64,000 bases of DNA from Aestuariivivens sediminis (GTDB lineage: Bacteria; Bacteroidota; Bacteroidia; Flavobacteriales; Flavobacteriaceae). A model generated the notes under the pieces. The model saw only the letters and a program-made list of their open reading frames with translations, searched no databases and was not told where the DNA came from. The stretch's first letter is position 1. The number at the start of each line of letters is the position of its first letter. The position numbers were made by a program, and so were the translations under genes. Shown one piece after another: positions 27,023 to 36,638 of this stretch. Where the stretch lies: NCBI RefSeq assembly GCF_022662105.1, contig NZ_JAKMCP010000003.1, positions 434,001 to 498,000 of the forward strand. The letters run 5' to 3'.

Positions 27023-28336
27023 CTAATACTTTATCCATTTAATCAATTCTCTATAACTTGCCTTTTTCCCATACATTAAAATACCTACCCGGTATATTTT
27101 GGCGGCAAACCAAACCGTGAACATAAAGGTAGCAATTAACAACAATAAAGCTATTACTTGTTGCCATAAAGGTACACCAAATGGTATTCGCATGAGCATT
27201 ACTACCGGAGAGGTGAAGGGAATAAATGAAAATACGACGGAAACGGTTCCGTGAGGATCCTCAATGACCGTAAAAATACCAACATAAACGGCTAAAATCA
27301 AGGGGACCAGAATGGGCAATATAAATTGCTGGGTATCGGTTTCATTATCAACAGCAGCACCGATAGCAGCATAAAGGGAACTGTACAGAAGATAGCCTCC
27401 CACAAAGAATAAAATGAAAGCAATAATTAAATTCAGTATGGGTAAATGGTAAAATGACGCCATAATGTGTTGCAACTGCATGTTGAATTCGGGATTCTCC
27501 ATAGCCTGTTGCATCAAGTCCTGTTGTGGTTGTTGCATTGGGGTCAGGTCGATATTAAAGATTAGGGAAACTATTGAGATTAAGAACCCTCCTAAAACAA
27601 TCCAGATGACAAACTGAGTGATCCCTGCCAATGAGGTCCCTATAATTTTACCCAATAAAAGTTGAATCGGCTTTACCGAGGATATTATAATTTCGATGAT
27701 CCGACTCGTTTTTTCTTCAATAACGCTTCGCATAATCATATTGCCATAAATGATGATGAACATAAACAACAAATAGCCCGCAGCACCACCAAAAGCCAGT
27801 TTTAAAATACTATCTGTTTTGGAGGTCTTTTCTCCTTCAAAACTTTCCTGAACAATCCCCACATTAACTTTCGATTCATTAATTAAATCCACATCAATCC
27901 CATTTTCTATAAGGTTTAAATTGGTTAGTTTCTTGTTTATTTTGGCTTCCAGTTCTGAAATAACAGTAAATGATGGAGATTCTGTGGAATAAAAAGTGAT
28001 TTTATTGGCCACATCATTAAGAGCACTCCATTTTTGAATATATAACAATCCATAATTGTTCGAGGCCTTCGTTATCGCTTTGGCCTCTTCCAAAGACATG
28101 TTTTGAAGGATTTGGTATTTGGACTTATCCGAACTTTCAAAAACATCATCCATGACACCGGATTCGTCCAAAACCGAAATGACATGAACTTTATCGTTAT
28201 TTAATTGTGATAAATACGCCACAACAGCAATTAAGGCCATAAAAATCACAGGGCTTAAAATAGTCATCACAATAAACGCCTTGTTTTTCACCTTGGTGAA
28301 ATATTCGCGCTTTATGATTAGTGGTAAATGGTTCAT
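27023..28336 (-). CDS. ABC-2 type exporter permease (NatB/YhaP-like)
   Basis: 437 residues. One N-terminal helix (about 21-43), a large extracytoplasmic domain (about 45-185), then five or six helices including the ABC-2 segment IEEKTSRIIEIIISSVKPIQLLLGK (here quoted in part as RIIEIIISSVKPIQLLLGK). This is the NatB/YhaP layout. It is cotranscribed with the ATPase upstream (1-nt gap). Substrate unknown; sodium or peptide export has been shown for relatives, but nothing here decides. Confidence 0.9.
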   Translation of the reverse strand: MNHLPLIIKREYFTKVKNKAFIVMTILSPVIFMALIAVVAYLSQLNNDKVHVISVLDESGVMDDVFESSDKSKYQILQNMSLEEAKAITKASNNYGLLYIQKWSALNDVANKITFYSTESPSFTVISELEAKINKKLTNLNLIENGIDVDLINESKVNVGIVQESFEGEKTSKTDSILKLAFGGAAGYLLFMFIIIYGNMIMRSVIEEKTSRIIEIIISSVKPIQLLLGKIIGTSLAGITQFVIWIVLGGFLISIVSLIFNIDLTPMQQPQQDLMQQAMENPEFNMQLQHIMASFYHLPILNLIIAFILFFVGGYLLYSSLYAAIGAAVDNETDTQQFILPILVPLILAVYVGIFTVIEDPHGTVSVVFSFIPFTSPVVMLMRIPFGVPLWQQVIALLLLIATFMFTVWFAAKIYRVGILMYGKKASYRELIKWIKY

Positions 28337-28337
28337 C

Positions 28338-29267
28338 TTACTGGCTATTCTTTACGGTTCTTATAAAAATATCGTTAACGCTAGGGATCAGCTCAACAAA
28401 ATGGGACACCTGGCCATGCCCCGCCAGATATTGAAATAATTGATTTGATGTTTCTCCATTGGGGATTTTAATATTTAATTTTAATTCATCATTTAAGGTT
28501 TTAAACTGGGCGGTAGTGACCTCAAATTTCTCAGACAACAGGTGTTGAAGTCCGACTTTATCATGGGTAGTAATACCAACTTCAAAAGTGTTTCTTTTAT
28601 AGTGTCGTTTAATATCCAATAATTTCCCTTCTAAAATCTTGTTCGCCCTGTGAATTAAAGCAATATCATCACAAAGTTCTTCAACGGATTCCATTCTATG
28701 GGTCGAAAAGATTACGGTGGCCCCTTCATCACGTAAGCGCAATATTTCATTTTTAATAATGTTGGCGTTTATGGGGTCGAATCCGGAAAACGGCTCATCG
28801 AATATGAGCAATTTGGGCTGGTGCAATACCGTCACGACAAACTGAATTTTTTGAGCCATGCCCTTCGATAACTCCTGAATTTTTTTGTTCCACCAATCCC
28901 CAATCTCCAGACGATCAAACCACTGGGTTAGGCGGGCTTTGGCTTCAGCCTTGGATAATCCTTTTAATTGGGCCAGATACAAGGCCTGTTCACCCACTTT
29001 CATCGATTTGTATAAGCCCCGTTCTTCGGGCAGGTAACCAATATCCTTAATATGGCTACTATTTAATAATACGCCATCCAAAATCACTTTACCTGCATCC
29101 GGTGCAGTAATTTGATTAATGATTCTAATGAGTGTGGTCTTCCCTGCGCCGTTGGGACCCAATAAACCGAAAATGCTGCCTTGTGGTACTGAAATAGACA
29201 CCTGGTTTAAAGCTTTATAGGTTCCAAAATTTTTAGATACGGATTGAACTTCCAGTAAGTGGCTCAT
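28338..29267 (-). CDS. ABC exporter ATP-binding protein (NatA-like)
   Basis: 309 residues: Walker A GPNGAGKTT, Q-loop around YLPEERGLY, signature LSKGMAQKIQ, Walker B LLIFDEPFSG and the H-switch FSTHRME. The C-terminal extension (about 220-309) matches NatA/YhaQ-type ATPases and probably contacts the permease. First gene of the five-gene unit that runs through the permease, MscS, DUF6268 and the sigma-54 regulator. Confidence 0.93.
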   Translation of the reverse strand: MSHLLEVQSVSKNFGTYKALNQVSISVPQGSIFGLLGPNGAGKTTLIRIINQITAPDAGKVILDGVLLNSSHIKDIGYLPEERGLYKSMKVGEQALYLAQLKGLSKAEAKARLTQWFDRLEIGDWWNKKIQELSKGMAQKIQFVVTVLHQPKLLIFDEPFSGFDPINANIIKNEILRLRDEGATVIFSTHRMESVEELCDDIALIHRANKILEGKLLDIKRHYKRNTFEVGITTHDKVGLQHLLSEKFEVTTAQFKTLNDELKLNIKIPNGETSNQLFQYLAGHGQVSHFVELIPSVNDIFIRTVKNSQ

Positions 29268-29378
29268 AAATTTGTTTAAATACGCTTCGTGTTTGTAAAT
29301 ATATTAAATGTTATAAAGGTAGTTTAATGCTTTAGCAAGAAATGGAAATAAAATGAAAGTTTACGCCTAAAAACAAAA

Positions 29379-29404
29379 CCCATCCTTAACGAATTAAGGA
29401 TGGG
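29379..29404 (-). terminator. Terminator of the grpE-dnaJ unit
   Basis: Perfect 11-bp stem CCCATCCTTAA / TTAAGGATGGG with a CGAA loop. On the - strand the stem is followed by TTTTGTTTTT. It lies 158 nt beyond the dnaJ stop. Confidence 0.8.
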
Positions 29405-29561
29405 AAAAAAATTGCTATGAAAAAGAAAAATTACCACTAAAATGAATTAGTGATAGTTCAAATATAGTTTTTTTTTCAATACCATGGGCAAAAGTGTTAA
29501 ATAACTTATGGCAAAAATTAATCCGCACACTGGCGGATTATAACATTTTTAAAGGGTTCTC

Positions 29562-30680
29562 TTAGGAAAACATATCTTTAACTTTTTCGAAAAAAGACTT
29601 GTCCGAACTTTCTGGTTTTGGTTCAAAATGTTCGTCATTGAGCATGGTTTCAAAAAACTCGCGCTGTTGTTTATTTAATGTTTTTGGCGTCCAGACATTA
29701 ACATGTACCAAAAGGTCACCTTTGCCGTAACCGTTAATACTTGGAATACCTTTTCCACGCAATCGTAAAATCTTACCCGATTGAACGCCGGGTTCTATTT
29801 TTATACGAACCTTACCCGTAACGGTGTCTATTTCTTTGGAAGCCCCTAAAACTGCTTCCGGATAACTCACATACAAGTCGTAGTGCAAATTATCGCCTTC
29901 ACGCTGTAATTTTTCATGCTCTACCTCCTGAATGGCAACCAGTAAATCTCCGCTAATCCCATTTCCGGGCGCATCGTTTCCTTTACCGGAAACTTTAAGC
30001 TGCATACCATCCACCACCCCTGCCGGGATTTTAATTGAAACGGTTTCTTCAACAGCTTTAAGTCCTTGAGCATCCGCATCTGAAGGTTTCTTATCTATAA
30101 TTTCACCCGCACCTCCACAGACATTACATGGCGATGATGTTTGCATTCTTCCCAAAATGGTATTGGCTATTCGCGTTACCTGTCCCGTACCATGACACGT
30201 GGAACAGGTTTTATACGTCGTTCCGGGAGCTTGTATCTTACGTTTGACTTTTATTCTTTTCTCAACGCCATTAGCAATTTCTTCCAGCGTTAGTTTTACC
30301 CGAATACGTAGGTTACTCCCCTTAACACGGCGTTGTCCGCCGCCGCCGCCAAAACCAGAGAATCCGCCACCGCCAAAAGCACTTCCAAAAATATCGCCAA
30401 ACTGACTGAATATATCTTCCATATTCATGCCACCGCCACCAAAACCACCACCGTTTTCAAAGGCCTGATGACCAAATTGATCGTAGCGGGCCTTTTTATC
30501 GGGATTGCTCAGCACCTCGTAAGCTTCAGCCGCCTCCTTAAATTTTGTTTCGGCATCCTTATCATCCGGATTTTTATCGGGATGAAACTGTATGGCCTTC
30601 TTCCTGTATGCCTTCTTTATTTCAGCATCACTGGCACCTTTACTTACTCCTAAAACGTCATAATAATCTCTCTTAGCCAT
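29562..30680 (-). CDS. dnaJ: Chaperone DnaJ (Hsp40)
   Basis: 372 residues. J-domain with HPD at 33-35, G/F-rich region at about 76-117, then the zinc region and two C-terminal substrate domains. The zinc region has only two CxxCxGxG motifs (CSTCHGTG at C159/C162 and CNVCGGAG at C185/C188), enough for one zinc site rather than the two sites of E. coli DnaJ. I recall this reduced form in other Flavobacteriia, so it is probably a clade feature. Stimulates DnaK ATPase. Follows grpE by 9 nt. Confidence 0.97.
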   Translation of the reverse strand: MAKRDYYDVLGVSKGASDAEIKKAYRKKAIQFHPDKNPDDKDAETKFKEAAEAYEVLSNPDKKARYDQFGHQAFENGGGFGGGGMNMEDIFSQFGDIFGSAFGGGGFSGFGGGGGQRRVKGSNLRIRVKLTLEEIANGVEKRIKVKRKIQAPGTTYKTCSTCHGTGQVTRIANTILGRMQTSSPCNVCGGAGEIIDKKPSDADAQGLKAVEETVSIKIPAGVVDGMQLKVSGKGNDAPGNGISGDLLVAIQEVEHEKLQREGDNLHYDLYVSYPEAVLGASKEIDTVTGKVRIKIEPGVQSGKILRLRGKGIPSINGYGKGDLLVHVNVWTPKTLNKQQREFFETMLNDEHFEPKPESSDKSFFEKVKDMFS

Positions 30681-30689
30681 ATTTTTGGT

Positions 30690-31235
30690 TTATTGTCCTA
30701 TTACCACTTTTGGAAAACGAATGACTTTATCTCCTAAGGCATACCCTTTCTCGACAACATCTATAATTTTTCCTTTTAAATCGTCACTGGGCGCCGGAAT
30801 TTGGGTAATGGCTTCATGGTTATCGGCATTGAACTCATCTCCCGGTTCTACTTTAATTTGTGAAAGACCCTTTTGTTCCAGGACTGCTTTAAGTTTATTA
30901 CTTATTAATTCTACCCCTTTAAGAAGCTCCTTTTCTTTTGATTTCGAGATTTCTAAATACGCCCTGTCAAAATCATCTAAAATGGGCAATAGGGCTACCA
31001 TTACATCCTGACCTGCCGTTTTAAATAATTCTATACGTTCCTTTGCGGTACGTTTTTTATAATTTTCAAATTCTGCGAACAAACGTAAAAACTTATCCTT
31101 TTCCTGTTGGAGCTGTTCTTTAAGCTTTTCTTCAGCGGACTCCTGTTCTGCAACAGGTTCTTCAATCTCTACAGTTTCAGTTTGTGTCTCTTCAACCTGT
31201 TCTGAGTCTATTTTTTTTTCATCCTTTTTACTCAT
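30690..31235 (-). CDS. grpE: Nucleotide exchange factor GrpE
   Basis: 181 residues: an acidic, Glu/Gln-rich low-complexity N terminus (about 1-45), a long coiled coil, and the C-terminal beta domain with the GrpE consensus AITQIPAPSDDLKGKI and YALGDKVIRFPKVVIGQ. Exchanges ADP for ATP on DnaK; cytoplasmic dimer. Cotranscribed with dnaJ. No CIRCE inverted repeat was seen in the upstream 100 nt. Confidence 0.96.
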   Translation of the reverse strand: MSKKDEKKIDSEQVEETQTETVEIEEPVAEQESAEEKLKEQLQQEKDKFLRLFAEFENYKKRTAKERIELFKTAGQDVMVALLPILDDFDRAYLEISKSKEKELLKGVELISNKLKAVLEQKGLSQIKVEPGDEFNADNHEAITQIPAPSDDLKGKIIDVVEKGYALGDKVIRFPKVVIGQ

Positions 31236-31571
31236 GCCAAAATTAATTTATGCAAATTCTACAATTGTTTGGCAAAAGTACTGCCATTATTGTAAAAATG
31301 TCATAATGTCACTAAAAAAATTTTAGGCCCTGAACAGAATACTCGGGTGATCCAACTCAAAAGTTGTAATGTGTTGAAAATCATATAATATAAAGCTTTG
31401 AATTCAGGAGTAACAGGGGGCTCTTTCAAGCTGTTTTTTTTGGAATCCGGATTCATGAGGCAATTCCCATTATATCTTTTAACTAAAACTAAAGTTTGTA
31501 AACCACCCGATACATCTTTGAGATTCAACAGCTCTGTACTAAGATGAAGACCCGAAGCTGTCCCTTTAACA
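31236..31571. other. Intergenic region between LytTR regulator and grpE, no gene recognised
   Basis: A 75-codon - strand frame (31301-31528) has no signal, domain or conserved-looking motif and overlaps the expected grpE promoter side. I treat it as chance. Nothing else stands out. Confidence 0.45.
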
Positions 31572-32327
31572 CTATTCCAACCAGGCTTTAAAATCTTTCA
31601 CCTTTTCACGTGCTACGATAACAGGTTGATCTTTAAAGGTATTTAATTTGATCTGTAGACGTGAATTGGTATAACTAACCATATCCTTGATCGCATTGAT
31701 ATTAACAAAAAACTTTCGGCTTACCCGAAAAAATAATTGGGGTTCCAATTCGTGTTCCAACTGCTCTAAGGTGAGGTCCAACAAATAATTTCGCCCGTCG
31801 GTGGTATGGAGGTATGTGCCTTTATGTTCACTGTAAAAACATTCAATATCGTCGATATTGATGAGCTTTAAATGTTGTCCGAATTTTACGGAAAACCGCT
31901 TTTTATAACCGCGATCCAACGGATTTACCAAAAGATTTTTAATATCGTTGAAATCTAAAGTTACGGCTTGCTGGGGAAGTATCCTGTGTTTGTATTTATC
32001 AATAGCCACGGTCAGTTCGCCTTCATCAATGGGTTTTAACAAATAGTCAATACTATTCAGTTTAAATGCCTTAAGGGCATATTCATCAAAAGCGGTGGTA
32101 AATATAATGGCAGATTTAATATCGATCTGTTCGAAAATTTCAAACGACAGGCCATCACTTAATTGTATATCCAAAAAAATTAAATCAGGGTGATTGTGGT
32201 TTTGAAACCAGTTTATGGCCTCTTCCACCGAATGTAACAAGGTTTCGGCCTGCACATTTAACTTTTTTAACATGCGTTGTAATCGTCGTGCTGATGGTTT
32301 TTCGTCTTCTATGATAATGACATCCAT
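31572..32327 (-). CDS. LytTR family response regulator
   Basis: 251 residues: receiver domain with phospho-acceptor D53 (LIFLDIQLSDG), signalling Thr in IIFTTAFDEYAL and Lys in YLLKPID. A C-terminal LytTR DNA-binding domain follows (VKFGQHLKLINIDDIECFYS, FFRVSRKFFVNINAI). Its cognate kinase is the LytS-like protein at 32810. It is 141 nt downstream of the 2TM gene, probably in the same transcript. Target genes unknown. Confidence 0.94.
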   Translation of the reverse strand: MDVIIIEDEKPSARRLQRMLKKLNVQAETLLHSVEEAINWFQNHNHPDLIFLDIQLSDGLSFEIFEQIDIKSAIIFTTAFDEYALKAFKLNSIDYLLKPIDEGELTVAIDKYKHRILPQQAVTLDFNDIKNLLVNPLDRGYKKRFSVKFGQHLKLINIDDIECFYSEHKGTYLHTTDGRNYLLDLTLEQLEHELEPQLFFRVSRKFFVNINAIKDMVSYTNSRLQIKLNTFKDQPVIVAREKVKDFKAWLE

Positions 32328-32468
32328 TCGTTTTAAAAATTACTGGTTTTTGTTTCAAAAATGAGCATACCTGATAAAATGGCCTTTTCGTAGGTATTCC
32401 ATACCATTTTTACCTTTGGTTTGCCTTACACTTCATGGGATGTAAAACATGAGTGACGCCCAACAGGG

Positions 32469-32798
32469 CTACTCCCAACGCTTATTTTCTTGATCCATAT
32501 ACCTCTTTATTTTTCGTTCTTCCCATGATTTACTAAAGATGATGTGCTTACCAAAAACTCCCAAGGCATGAAATCCCAAACCAATACCCCAAAAAATGGC
32601 AGTGGAAAAGGTTCCGAAACTCCAGAACTCCGTGTTTTGACTTCCTATAAATACAATTAAAAAGAAGTTCACCACGACATACCAGAACGCGTGCCAATAA
32701 AATCCTTTTAAGGACTTCACGCGTTTTTCTGCGCGAAGATAGGCATCCTCTTTATAAAATCCCTGGTTTTTCAACCTGTTTGGTTCGTGTTCTCTCAT
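32469..32798 (-). CDS. Stand-alone 2TM domain protein
   Basis: 109 residues when started at MREHEPNRL (an upstream extension of the frame overlaps the kinase gene and is unlikely). A short basic segment leads to two helices (about residues 33-52 and 63-83) and a basic/aromatic tail WEERKIKRYMDQENKRW. It is clearly related to the C-terminal 100 residues of the upstream kinase (WEKRKIEQYMQEEEKRW), so it is a 2TM (PF13239-type) domain in free form. Starts 11 nt after the kinase stop. Role probably modulating the same signalling pair. Confidence 0.82.
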   Translation of the reverse strand: MREHEPNRLKNQGFYKEDAYLRAEKRVKSLKGFYWHAFWYVVVNFFLIVFIGSQNTEFWSFGTFSTAIFWGIGLGFHALGVFGKHIIFSKSWEERKIKRYMDQENKRWE

Positions 32799-32809
32799 CG
32801 CATATTGTT

Positions 32810-34147
32810 TTAATTCCAACGTTTTTCTTCTTCCTGCATGTACTGTTCTATTTTTCGTTTTTCCCAATCTCTGCCGTAGGGACCATTGTTAATAAATAAG
32901 CGGAAAGATTGAATTCCAATCCCAATACCCCAACCAAATATGGGGAACCAAAACCATTTGAAATCCCAGGAAGTTTGATAGTTAATGAATATTAAAAACG
33001 GTATGACGAAACAGAAGGAAATTATACTGTAATACAAATGTTTAAGTTCCTCAACATAGTTACGGGCACGCACGTAAGTGTCGTCTAATTTTGATTCTGA
33101 TGAAGGTCTCATAATTGCTATTTGTTTTGTTAATATAGGTACTGCTACAACAAACCTATTGGTGTCTTTATTAATGGTTATTTTTCTATTCGTTAACAGG
33201 TTATACCGTTGTTTAATATTATCCAGTCCCACACCACTGCTTTTTTTTAGGATTTGTTTGGGCTGTACGTTATTTTCAACGATCAATTCCCCTTGATGTT
33301 CATAAATTTTTATGTGTAAGGGTTTTGTTGAAGTGACCCTATTATGTTTAACTGCATTTTCCAACAACAATTGCAACGACAAGGGTACTACCTTACTTTC
33401 CGGATCTGAAGCCTGCTCCGGTGCACTAAATTTAATACTATCCTCAAATCGCATTTTAAGCAATGACATGTAGGTTCTTGCAAATTGTAATTCCTCATCC
33501 AGGGTAACCAGTTCCTTATCCTTTTGCTCCAACACATAGCGGTACACTTTGGATAGTGATGTCGTGAAATTTTGAGCCTGTTCGGGGTTTTCCTCTATTA
33601 AACTGGTTAATACATTTAAGCTATTGAATAAAAAATGGGGGTCTAATTGATTTTTTAATGCATCAAATTTAGCGCTTGCCGTACCTGCAATGACCTTTTG
33701 CTCCTTTATCCTGTTTTGCTGGTACTTGTTATAAAAATAAATAAGATGAAAAATCGCCACTACGACAAGGGTAATCCATAGCCCAAAGGAATAATTTTCC
33801 CATTTTTCATTATCCAGAAAGGCATCAAAACTTTTGCCATTAAAAATTATGGCCGTCAGTGCCCGCAATACAAACAAACCCATTACGGTTAACACGGTGG
33901 AACCCAGTACGCCTAAAACGCTACGTTTTATCCAGTTATTGGGCTTCCATTGGAGGCTGTTCATGTAATGGAAAAAATACATATTGGAATATCCCAACAC
34001 AAAAGTATACAATTGATAAAAGGCGAAATCGATTAAAAAATCATTAGGCGTTTCGAAATTAAAGCCCCCGGACAGGATATGTCCGACCGCAAAAATGGCA
34101 CAGCCCATAAGGAATACGATAACGATATTTTTAATCGATTGAGACAT
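32810..34147 (-). CDS. LytS-like histidine kinase with C-terminal 2TM domain
   Basis: 445 residues. About four N-terminal helices (roughly 7-27, 39-60, 74-98, 122-141), then the His_kinase (PF06580-type) segment LDPHFLFNSLNVL with His171 and an HATPase domain (LQLLLENAVKHN, GVGLDNIKQRYNLL). After residue about 345 comes a second membrane part, a 2TM domain (FWFPIFGWGIGIGIQSF) ending in WEKRKIEQYMQEEEKRW. The kinase partner of the LytTR regulator. The fused 2TM domain and the free copy just downstream look like a duplication. Confidence 0.9.
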   Translation of the reverse strand: MSQSIKNIVIVFLMGCAIFAVGHILSGGFNFETPNDFLIDFAFYQLYTFVLGYSNMYFFHYMNSLQWKPNNWIKRSVLGVLGSTVLTVMGLFVLRALTAIIFNGKSFDAFLDNEKWENYSFGLWITLVVVAIFHLIYFYNKYQQNRIKEQKVIAGTASAKFDALKNQLDPHFLFNSLNVLTSLIEENPEQAQNFTTSLSKVYRYVLEQKDKELVTLDEELQFARTYMSLLKMRFEDSIKFSAPEQASDPESKVVPLSLQLLLENAVKHNRVTSTKPLHIKIYEHQGELIVENNVQPKQILKKSSGVGLDNIKQRYNLLTNRKITINKDTNRFVVAVPILTKQIAIMRPSSESKLDDTYVRARNYVEELKHLYYSIISFCFVIPFLIFINYQTSWDFKWFWFPIFGWGIGIGIQSFRLFINNGPYGRDWEKRKIEQYMQEEEKRWN

Positions 34148-34165
34148 GATTATTCTTTATTTAAT

Positions 34166-34786
34166 TTAATTCCTGCAAGATTCCAATAACAGGGTTGTTC
34201 GTTCCTTGCCCCAATTGGGGTGAAACGATGTTTCTGGTTTAAAGTTAGCAAAAAGTTCCAAGGCTTTTTCGAAATCTTTACAATAGGGTGCGGTATCCTG
34301 ACCAAAATATTGGGCACTTCTCATATTCCATTCCGCCTTACAATAGGTAACTCTTGGATTTTCTGGTGCAAGTTGTTCTGCGGTATTATAAATCTCCATA
34401 ATTTTAGGGGAAAGGGTTCTGCCGTAGGTTGCTCCATCATAGGCTAACCAAGCCGTATGCAATAAGGCCTGTAGCACCATTATCTCCGGATTGTTATTAG
34501 AAATGATTTGAGCTTCGTTAATTAAATCCTGTGCTTTGTTAAGTTGTGCCGTAAGCTGCTCCACATTATTTAATCCAAAACTATTAATAATAAGGATTTG
34601 GGCTGCATAATAAGGGGGTAACCAATTGTCGGGTTCTGCCTGTGCTATGCGCTCAAACAGATTGGACGCCTCGATGGGACTGTTTTTCCATAGCTCAAAG
34701 GCGGTTTCCATGCCTTTTTCATAAGGACTTTGCGATTGCATTAATCCGCATACCGATAAGGATAGGATAAAGATGATTTGTTTCAT
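34166..34786 (-). CDS. Secreted TPR-like protein
   Basis: 206 residues: signal peptide (MKQIIFILSLSVCGLMQSQ) followed by helix pairs resembling tetratricopeptide repeats (SNLFERIAQAEPDNWLPPYY, LINEAQIISNNNPEIMVLQA, YNTAEQLAPENPRVTYCKAE). It ends 18 nt before the kinase gene and is probably its first operon partner. Likely periplasmic; could be an input or scaffold for the LytS-like kinase, but this is inference from position only. Confidence 0.78.
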   Translation of the reverse strand: MKQIIFILSLSVCGLMQSQSPYEKGMETAFELWKNSPIEASNLFERIAQAEPDNWLPPYYAAQILIINSFGLNNVEQLTAQLNKAQDLINEAQIISNNNPEIMVLQALLHTAWLAYDGATYGRTLSPKIMEIYNTAEQLAPENPRVTYCKAEWNMRSAQYFGQDTAPYCKDFEKALELFANFKPETSFHPNWGKERTTLLLESCRN

Positions 34787-35050
34787 TTTTAAAAATTTAG
34801 AACTGAATTGACTTCAGCAGTAATGACGAAACAAATATCCTCAGTTAGGCATCATTTTAAAAATGAGACCGCCCCAACTGTTGTTTTTTGACACTGAACT
34901 GTATAAACTGAGATCCATTTGTGAAAACGAACGGATCCACGCCCCCTAGGCCGAGGCATGAAATTTATGGACCGGGTAAGATCTATTATAGGCTTTAAAC
35001 CATAGCAGCTTCACGCATCAGGTCTGGAAAGGTGATATTCCATGCCTTTT

Positions 35051-35779
35051 CTAACCGTCTCGAAGTTTAAAGAAAATGGGGACGGCATAACTCACTTTTA
35101 CCGGCTTATTACGTTGCATTCCCGGAGTCATTCGGGGTAATAATCCAATGATGCGTTCGGCCTCTTTTTCCAAAATCCGATCGGGTCCTCGTGAACGAAT
35201 ACCTGTTACAAAACCCTGGGAATCTATTGCAAAAAGGACAGACACACGTCCTTGTATACCCAAATCCACGGCGGTTTCAGGGTACTTAAAATTCTCTTTA
35301 ACATGTTCCTGAATTTTTAATTGGAAACATTCTTTAGATTCGAATTTACTGAGTCCTTCACAGCCGGGAAAAATGGGAACCTGTTCTATAACCGCAAAGG
35401 CCACCTCAACTTCTTCTTCGACTTCTTCGACTTCCACCTCACTAACTTCCATAATATGCTCAACGATGGCTTCTTCCTGATTGGTTTCGGTACTTTCAAT
35501 AACGGTCTCTTCAATTTCCTGGATATCTTCAACTATTTGAATGGATTCCTGAATGGCGACTGGCGGAGGCGGAGGGGGTGGGGTATTAATATTTATGACC
35601 GGAATGTCTTCTTCCATGTCCTCCGTAACATTAACAACGCCAATATCAATATTGGATTGCTCATAGGTTTTATGCTCCAAAGCTCTCCAAGAGATAAAGA
35701 GCATAAGATTCAACCCTACGGCAAAATACAGGCTGCTATTTCGGCCTATTTCCAGCTCGGGGTTCTTTTTAGCTCTCAT
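35051..35779 (-). CDS. TonB-like energy transducer
   Basis: 242 residues. One membrane helix at about 17-33, a Pro run (INTPPPPPPPVAIQ near residue 66), an acidic Glu/Val-rich spacer (about 80-130), and the C-terminal TonB domain (FKYPETAVDLGIQGRVSVLF, RSRGPDRILEKEAERIIGLL). FPGCEGL with two cysteines is typical of Bacteroidota TonB relatives. Carries proton-motive energy to outer-membrane receptors; the receptor at 36639 is a nearby candidate. No exbB/exbD are adjacent. Confidence 0.9.
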   Translation of the reverse strand: MRAKKNPELEIGRNSSLYFAVGLNLMLFISWRALEHKTYEQSNIDIGVVNVTEDMEEDIPVININTPPPPPPPVAIQESIQIVEDIQEIEETVIESTETNQEEAIVEHIMEVSEVEVEEVEEEVEVAFAVIEQVPIFPGCEGLSKFESKECFQLKIQEHVKENFKYPETAVDLGIQGRVSVLFAIDSQGFVTGIRSRGPDRILEKEAERIIGLLPRMTPGMQRNKPVKVSYAVPIFFKLRDG

Positions 35780-35877
35780 GACATTTACATTTTATCTATT
35801 AAAAATATTGAAATCCCAGCGGAATTACTATGATATATATCATTTAAGAACAGAGATCACCGAACTTTGAAAACATA

Positions 35878-35904
35878 AAAAAAGCCTGTTAAACAACAGG
35901 CTTT
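35878..35904 (-). terminator. Terminator of hsp20
   Basis: Ten-bp stem AAAGCCTGTT / AACAGGCTTT with a 4-nt loop. On the - strand it runs straight into T7, 23 nt after the hsp20 stop. Confidence 0.85.
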
Positions 35905-35926
35905 ATAATAAACAGGTTCAATGATT

Positions 35927-36409
35927 TTAGGAAATCTTTATGGTTCGGGAAGGCTTTTGTTTGGCTTCCTCTTTTTTAGGAAGATGCACCGTTAAAATAC
36001 CTTCATTATAACTGGCATTTATCTTACCGTCATTAACGGTATCCGGTAATGTAAAGGCTCTTTTAAATGAAGAGTATCCAAATTCTCTTCGGGTATAGCC
36101 TTCATCTTTATTATCGTTTTCCTGTTTGAGCTCTGCGGAAATTGACAAAAGGTTATTATCTAAGTTTATATCGAAATCTGATTTTTTCATACCTGGAACA
36201 GCCATTTCCACAATAAATTCATCTGAAACCTCTTTGATATTCACTTTTGGCATGGATATGCCGGTATTAAAACTTGAAGAAAAGAGAGATGGAAACTCAC
36301 CCAATGCAAAATCGTCAAACCATGTTGATAATCCGGGGAAATTTGGCAACCTATTTTTAGTTCTATGTGCTAAATTTCCATTTTTTGGTAATGTCACTAG
36401 ATTGCTCAT
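35927..36409 (-). CDS. Small heat-shock protein, Hsp20/alpha-crystallin
   Basis: 160 residues from MSNLVTLPKN (the frame extends 13 codons upstream, less likely). A variable N-terminal arm with FDDFALGEFPSLF, then the alpha-crystallin domain: MPKVNIKEVSDEFIVEMAVPG, FSYSSFKRAFTLP-like segment YSSFKRAFTLPDTV, and ASYNEGILTVHLPKKEE. C-terminal SRTIKIS supplies the I-x-I-type anchor. ATP-independent holdase. Monocistronic with its own terminator. Confidence 0.95.
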   Translation of the reverse strand: MSNLVTLPKNGNLAHRTKNRLPNFPGLSTWFDDFALGEFPSLFSSSFNTGISMPKVNIKEVSDEFIVEMAVPGMKKSDFDINLDNNLLSISAELKQENDNKDEGYTRREFGYSSFKRAFTLPDTVNDGKINASYNEGILTVHLPKKEEAKQKPSRTIKIS

Positions 36410-36638
36410 AATATAAAAATTTTTAAGAGTTAAACAATTAATTTTCACTTCATATTATACAAATAAAATACCAATGCCAAAGCCTGTAAAATTTGACATG
36501 CTTATTAAGATTTCATTAACAGATTTCTGAAATTTTGACATTTCAAAGTGGCTTATTTGCGACAAAATTTCAGATAGAATTACTATAAAGCGTACCGGTC
36601 CACAGCACTTATCAATGGGAATGGCTGGCTATGTAATA

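Noticed and set aside
31301-31528. 75-codon - strand frame beginning MNLKDVSGGL
   Set aside because: No domain, signal peptide or conserved-looking motif, and odd position between grpE and the LytTR gene. Treated as chance.
32799-32867. Upstream extension of the 2TM protein (MGKTKN...)
   Set aside because: It would overlap the kinase coding region by 58 nt and has no similarity to the domain; the internal ATG 11 nt after the kinase stop fits better.
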